Assembly (NCBI RefSeq): GCF_000368785.1
Contig: NZ_KB849690.1
Span: 424,852-488,851 of the forward strand
Length of the DNA: 64,000 bases
Reading direction: 5' to 3'
Origin: Acinetobacter towneri DSM 14962 = CIP 107472
Lineage (GTDB): Bacteria > Pseudomonadota > Gammaproteobacteria > Pseudomonadales > Moraxellaceae
Each line of letters opens with the position of its first letter. Positions within the stretch are counted from its first letter, which is position 1. The notes below the pieces were generated by a model. The model saw only the letters and a program-made list of their open reading frames with translations. It searched no databases and had not been told where the DNA came from. Of this stretch, positions 60,747-64,000 are shown piece by piece. Position numbers and translations under genes: made by a program.

Positions 60747-62054
60747 ATGAAAATCAACAAAGCGTATAAATTTAGGCTTGAGCCTAATGTCGAGCAAGAG
60801 GTTATTTTAAATAATCTCGTTGGCTCTGCACGCTTTGTTTGGAATCAAATATTAGCAATTTCATTTGAAATGTTTGCTCAAAATAAACACATTAATGCGG
60901 TGAATCTAGTAAAAAAGATAACAGCACTGAAAAAGAATCCTCAGTTTAGCTTTTTAGATGGAAATTCAAATGCTGTGTCACTTCAACAAAAAGTTCGTGA
61001 TCTTGCATCAGCATGGGGGAAGTTTTTCAACCCTAAAGAACATGCTCGACTAAAAGAAAAAAAGCGCAAACCTAAGAAACCTAAATTTTTTAAATTGGCT
61101 GATGGTACTGAGGTTCAGTTGCGCCCACTTATGCCTAGATTTAAGAAAAAATCAGACGGTTATGATTCCATTCGCCTTGTACAATTCGATAAATACTGTT
61201 GGGTTAAAGGAAATAAACTCAAACTCCCTAATGGCGTAGGTGTTATTAAATTCAGGAAGTCGCAAGAGATTCTAGGCACAATAAAAAATGTGACGATCAG
61301 TAAGGTGTCAGGACGTTGGTACGTTTCATTCTGTACTGAAACAGAACTTAGTGAAATGCCGATCCACCCATCAAAATCAGCGATTGGTGTTGATCTTGGT
61401 GTTAAGAAATTAATCACTACCTCAAATGGTCAGGTCTTTGACCCGATCAATAGCTTTAAAACCAATCAGATTAAATTAGCTAGACTTCAACGGAAGCAGA
61501 GAAAGAAAGTTAAATTTAGTCAAAATTGGAAAAAACTGAATTTTAAAATCAATAAACTACATCATCACATTGCCAATATTCGTCATGACTACTTGCAAAA
61601 AATCACTACAACGCTCAGCAAAAACCACGCAATGATTGCTGTTGAGGATTTAAAAGTAGCAAATATGTCGAAGTCAGCAAGTGGCACAATCGAAAATCAA
61701 GGAAAGAATGTAAAAGCTAAGTCAGGCTTAAACAAATCAATCCTAGATCAAGGTTGGGGCATGCTCGTTAGTATGTTGGAATATAAGCAACAATGGCGAG
61801 GTGGATTACTTGTAAAAGTTGATCCGAAGTACACAAGTCAAACCTGCTGTGAATGTGGTCATGTAGCAAAAGAAAACCGACAAACTCAAGCTAAATTTGA
61901 GTGTGTCGGATGCGGTTATGTTGCGAATGCGGATTTAAACGCATCTCGTAATATATTGTCGGCAGGACATGCCGTTTTGTCTGTGGAGGGTGGATGCGGT
62001 AAAGGTCGCCCTAAGAAGCAGAAAGCAAGCGAAATCCGTGAGGAAGTCGCCTAA
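60747..62054 (+). CDS. tnpB: TnpB RNA-guided nuclease of the IS605 element
   Basis: A 435-residue TnpB of a different lineage from the solo copies. The canonical catalytic triad is intact: Asp216 (IGVDLGVKK), Glu300 (AVEDLKVANM) and Asp396 (NADLNAS). The zinc finger is C-x-x-C (CCECG) plus C-x-x-C (CVGCG), and DPKYTSQTC is of the usual type. The guide RNA should overlap the 3' end and terminate at 62113. Confidence 0.95.
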   Translation: MKINKAYKFRLEPNVEQEVILNNLVGSARFVWNQILAISFEMFAQNKHINAVNLVKKITALKKNPQFSFLDGNSNAVSLQQKVRDLASAWGKFFNPKEHARLKEKKRKPKKPKFFKLADGTEVQLRPLMPRFKKKSDGYDSIRLVQFDKYCWVKGNKLKLPNGVGVIKFRKSQEILGTIKNVTISKVSGRWYVSFCTETELSEMPIHPSKSAIGVDLGVKKLITTSNGQVFDPINSFKTNQIKLARLQRKQRKKVKFSQNWKKLNFKINKLHHHIANIRHDYLQKITTTLSKNHAMIAVEDLKVANMSKSASGTIENQGKNVKAKSGLNKSILDQGWGMLVSMLEYKQQWRGGLLVKVDPKYTSQTCCECGHVAKENRQTQAKFECVGCGYVANADLNASRNILSAGHAVLSVEGGCGKGRPKKQKASEIREEVA

Positions 62055-62072
62055 GAGCTTTGCTTTTAGAAT

Positions 62073-62102
62073 CCCCCACTTGAGTGAAAACGAAAGTGGG
62101 GG
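62073..62102 (+). repeat. right-end hairpin of the IS605 element
   Basis: CCCCCACTT and AAGTGGGGG form a 9-bp stem with a 12-base loop, 11 bases before the proposed cleavage site after TGTCAA. Confidence 0.65.
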
Positions 62103-62123
62103 GAGTATGTCAATAAGGCAATT

Positions 62124-62268
62124 TGAACCGTACTGGGTTTGTCGGAGACTCAATATTCTGAGAGACTATTCCGATGAAAAAACCAAACTATACTCCCGAA
62201 ATTAGAGAAAGAGCGGTTCAATTACTCATTGAATCTGAAAAGGCGGATTCAAGCCCTGTGACAGTTCA
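62124..62268 (+). mobile_element. 145-bp internally deleted IS3-family derivative
   Basis: The left end (TGAACCGTACTGGGTTTGTCGGAGA) looks like an IS3 terminal repeat. It is followed by the start of an IS3 orfA at ATG 62174 (M-K-K-P-N-Y-T-P-E-I-R-E-R-A-V-Q-L-L). The protein-like part stops at about 62242, and the right end (reverse TGAACTGTCACAGGGCTTG at 62268) follows at once. The middle of the element is therefore gone. It lies 10 bases after the IS605 right end. Confidence 0.6.
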
Positions 62269-62272
62269 ATGA
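62174..62272 (+). pseudogene. truncated IS3 orfA
   Basis: A 32-codon frame whose first ~23 residues look like an IS3-family OrfA start (helix-turn-helix beginning PEIRERAVQLL). It then runs into the element's right end and stops. It cannot encode a transposase. Confidence 0.65.
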
Positions 62273-62373
62273 AGTTTATATTTCGAGTCATTGAGGATAT
62301 GTAGCTTTGCTTACTTTAAATGCTTTGATCTAGTAAAATGATGCTATTCGTGCTTTAGATCTGGTGGGTGAAT

Positions 62374-63255
62374 ATGCATATTTTATATGTGAGCGATGGT
62401 AAGGCAGGTCATCGCTCTCAAGCATTGGGTCTTTTTAAGGCAATGCAAAAGCAAACAAATATTGATCTGACTTTTGAAGAAATTTCAATTGATCATTTAC
62501 CACTGTTGAGTTTATTGACTGCATATAAAAAACAAAAACATGCTGCAGTATCGCAGCCACCAGATTATATTGTTGGGGTAGGCAGTCATACACAATTCCG
62601 TGTTTTTTTGATGGGCAAGGTTTTTCCGCAAGCGAAAACTGTAATTTTAATGAAACCCAATTTTCCATTATCTTGGTTTGATCATGTGGTTATTCCTGAA
62701 CATGATGGTGTGCCAGAGCAGGCAAATGTGATTGTTACACAAGGTGCGCTGAATCCAATTGAAAATGAGCAGCGACACATTCCAAACCGTATTTTGATTG
62801 CATTAGGTGGTTCATCTAAACGGCATCTTTGGAATGCAGATAAGGTATTGTCTGCGATTGAACAGATTGTGCTGCAGAATAAGCAGTGTGAGATTATTTT
62901 GACGAGTTCTAGGCGTACACCTGCTGATTTTTTAGTGACATTGGCTCAGCAAAGTTTTGCTTCACAACTGCAAATTTTTCCAGTTGAACAAACGCCGCAG
63001 GGCTGGATTTTTGAAGAAATGCAAAAAGCGGAAGCTGTTTGGGTGACTGAAGATAGTGTGTCTATGATATATGAGGGACTCACCGCAGGTTGTAAAGTAG
63101 GGCTTATTCAGATAGATCGAGTGAAAGAGGATCGGATTACGCATTCCGTAGATAAACTAATAACTTCAACTTTTTTTGATAATGAAAAAAAATTATTGTC
63201 TAATACATTTCTAAATGAAGCAACTAGAGTTGCTAAAATTATATTATCTAGTTAG
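62374..63255 (+). CDS. ELM1/DUF1022-like glycosyltransferase-fold protein
   Basis: A 293-residue protein of the bacterial 'mitochondrial fission ELM1-like' family, with a GT-B-like fold: YVSDGKAGHRSQALGLF at the start, VGVGSHTQFRV, LIALGGSSKRHLW and a C-terminal WVTEDSVSMIYEGLTAGCKVGLI block. In bacteria it occurs among outer-surface glycan genes, so a sugar-transfer role is inferred, not shown. ATG 62374 is preferred over the GTG two codons upstream. A glycosyltransferase-like gene follows 12 bases on. Confidence 0.85.
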   Translation: MHILYVSDGKAGHRSQALGLFKAMQKQTNIDLTFEEISIDHLPLLSLLTAYKKQKHAAVSQPPDYIVGVGSHTQFRVFLMGKVFPQAKTVILMKPNFPLSWFDHVVIPEHDGVPEQANVIVTQGALNPIENEQRHIPNRILIALGGSSKRHLWNADKVLSAIEQIVLQNKQCEIILTSSRRTPADFLVTLAQQSFASQLQIFPVEQTPQGWIFEEMQKAEAVWVTEDSVSMIYEGLTAGCKVGLIQIDRVKEDRITHSVDKLITSTFFDNEKKLLSNTFLNEATRVAKIILSS

Positions 63256-63267
63256 AGCTTTGATTTT

Positions 63268-63917
63268 ATGAAAATTTTACATATAGCTAATTTTGCATTT
63301 AATAAGTTGGGAGAGCGGTATTATTCTATAGATCGAAAAATTTCTGCAGGTTTAATAGAAAATGGTCATTTTGTTTATGATTATAGTTTTCGTGATATGG
63401 CAAGAATGGGAACAATTTTCAAAACAAAAAAGTTAGGGAGTGGTGTAGCTAATAATGAGGTTTTAAAAATTGTAGAAAATTTATGTCCAGAGCTTGTTTT
63501 GATCGGTCATAGTGATTTACTAAAAAAAGAAACTCTTCAAACGATTCGCAAAAATTATCCCTCAATCAAGATTGGATTTTGGTTTGTAGATTGGTTATGT
63601 GAACAATCCAAAGCAAATTTTATAAGAGAGTTTGCTCCTTATGTTGATGCTATTTTTTGTACAACAGGTGGGAGGTTATTAACACAATTTAAATTACCAA
63701 ATAATAAAATTGGTTATATTCCAAATATTGCTCAAAAATCTATTGAAGAGCTTCAGCAATTTAATAAAGATTTTTTTTTAAGGGATTTTATATTTTTTGG
63801 TACTGTATATAAAGATCCTGATCGAGAAGTATTTTTAACACATTTAGTTCAGAGTTTGGGTGAAAATTTTCACTGTTTTGGAGCTTTTGATAATAAAGCT
63901 GTGTATGGACATAAGTA
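63268..63917 (+). pseudogene. glycosyltransferase-like gene truncated by an insertion sequence
   Basis: The 216-codon frame has a GT-B N-terminal half (LHIANFAFNKLGERYYSIDRKIS; then KIGFWFVDWLCEQ) and the start of a second domain with FFGTVYKDPDRE, as in CgeB-like glycosyltransferases, which are usually well above 300 residues. It ends abruptly at a stop formed by the junction with AACCCCAGTTACGG at 63917. The base composition is distinctly more AT-rich than neighbouring core genes, as expected of a surface-glycan gene. Confidence 0.75.
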
Positions 63918-64000
63918 ACCCCAGTTACGGATAAGCCAAAGATTTAATCACATGAATTTTAGGCTTATTCTTTTGGCAAAGTTGATACGCACATAGTGAA
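63918..64000 (-). mobile_element. terminus of an insertion sequence (IS982-like), runs out of the window
   Basis: From ACCCCAGTTACGG at 63918 the sequence changes character. On the minus strand a frame from the window edge reads S-L-C-A-Y-Q-L-C-Q-K-N-K-P-K-I and stops at 63925-63927. This resembles the C-terminus of IS982-type transposases. The family is tentative because only 83 bases are visible. Confidence 0.5.
63925..63999 (-). CDS. transposase C-terminus (partial, IS982-like)
   Basis: 24 codons of a transposase tail, open at the right edge. Resemblance to IS982 transposases is by pattern (A-Y-x-L-x-x-K-x-K-P-K-I near the end) and cannot be settled from this length. Confidence 0.4.
   Translation of the reverse strand, partial: SLCAYQLCQKNKPKIHVIKSLAYP

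Larger units (their letters stand above)
60138..62113 (+). mobile_element. complete IS200/IS605-type element (tnpA and tnpB)
   Basis: The 1976-bp stretch has divergent tnpA (minus) and tnpB (plus) genes. The right end finishes GAGTATGTCAA, nearly the same as the two TnpB-only copies (GAGGATGTCAA), after a CCCCCACTT/AAGTGGGGG hairpin (62073-62102). The left end is less certain: it is set after the TTTAT at the ilvC terminator T-run, with a CTCCACCC/GGGTGGAG hairpin at 60249-60272. Because it has tnpA, it could also mobilise the two TnpB-only elements. Confidence 0.75.

Overview
This is a chromosomal window from a gamma-proteobacterium that is almost certainly Acinetobacter. The signs are a moderately AT-rich genome, a monomeric NADP isocitrate dehydrogenase, split pntAA-pntAB-pntB transhydrogenase genes, the tgt-yajC-secD-secF block, a BarA/GacS hybrid kinase and a short class I IlvC. 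The species cannot be fixed from the sequence alone.

Layout. 1-9.6 kb: the end of a GGDEF-EAL phosphodiesterase, a Fic protein, prfC, two paralogous RsiV-like lipoproteins, a TatD hydrolase, tcdA, dusA and a possible HEPN protein. 9.6-12 kb: MFS and EamA transporters. 12-16.4 kb: a long intergenic region, then pntAA-pntAB-pntB and rsfS. 16.4-22 kb: a small catabolic group (hydroxypyruvate-isomerase-like, 3-hydroxyisobutyrate-dehydrogenase-like, crotonase) and gacS/barA. 22-36.6 kb: a segment flanked by two inverted, nearly identical TnpB-only elements. It holds cysM, an exonuclease, rlmD, relA, a phosphopantetheinyl transferase, secF, secD, yajC and tgt; the second TnpB element has split a resident gene. 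36.7-45.4 kb: a PAS-GGDEF cyclase, lemA with a membrane partner, queA, tRNA-Leu(CAA), icd2 and a soluble histidine kinase. 45.4-56 kb: a macA-macB-outer-membrane-factor efflux operon, a hemerythrin, and leuS-lptE-holA. 56-60.1 kb: ilvB-ilvN-ilvC. 60.1-64 kb: an accessory edge with a complete IS200/IS605 element (tnpA and tnpB), a 145-bp internally deleted IS3 derivative, an ELM1-like gene and a glycosyltransferase-like gene cut off by another insertion sequence at the window end.

Most of the window is ordinary housekeeping DNA. The most interesting content is the set of three TnpB-encoding (RNA-guided nuclease) elements. All three right ends finish in TGTCAA. At the 34.7-35.9 kb copy the interrupted host gene can be rejoined in frame, which fixes the element boundaries and suggests a TTTAT target/TAM. 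The two solo TnpBs lack the usual RuvC-II glutamate (Gly246) but carry a glutamate 44 residues later, which suggests a rearranged active site. One copy lies 47 bp upstream of gacS, so it may also alter global regulation.
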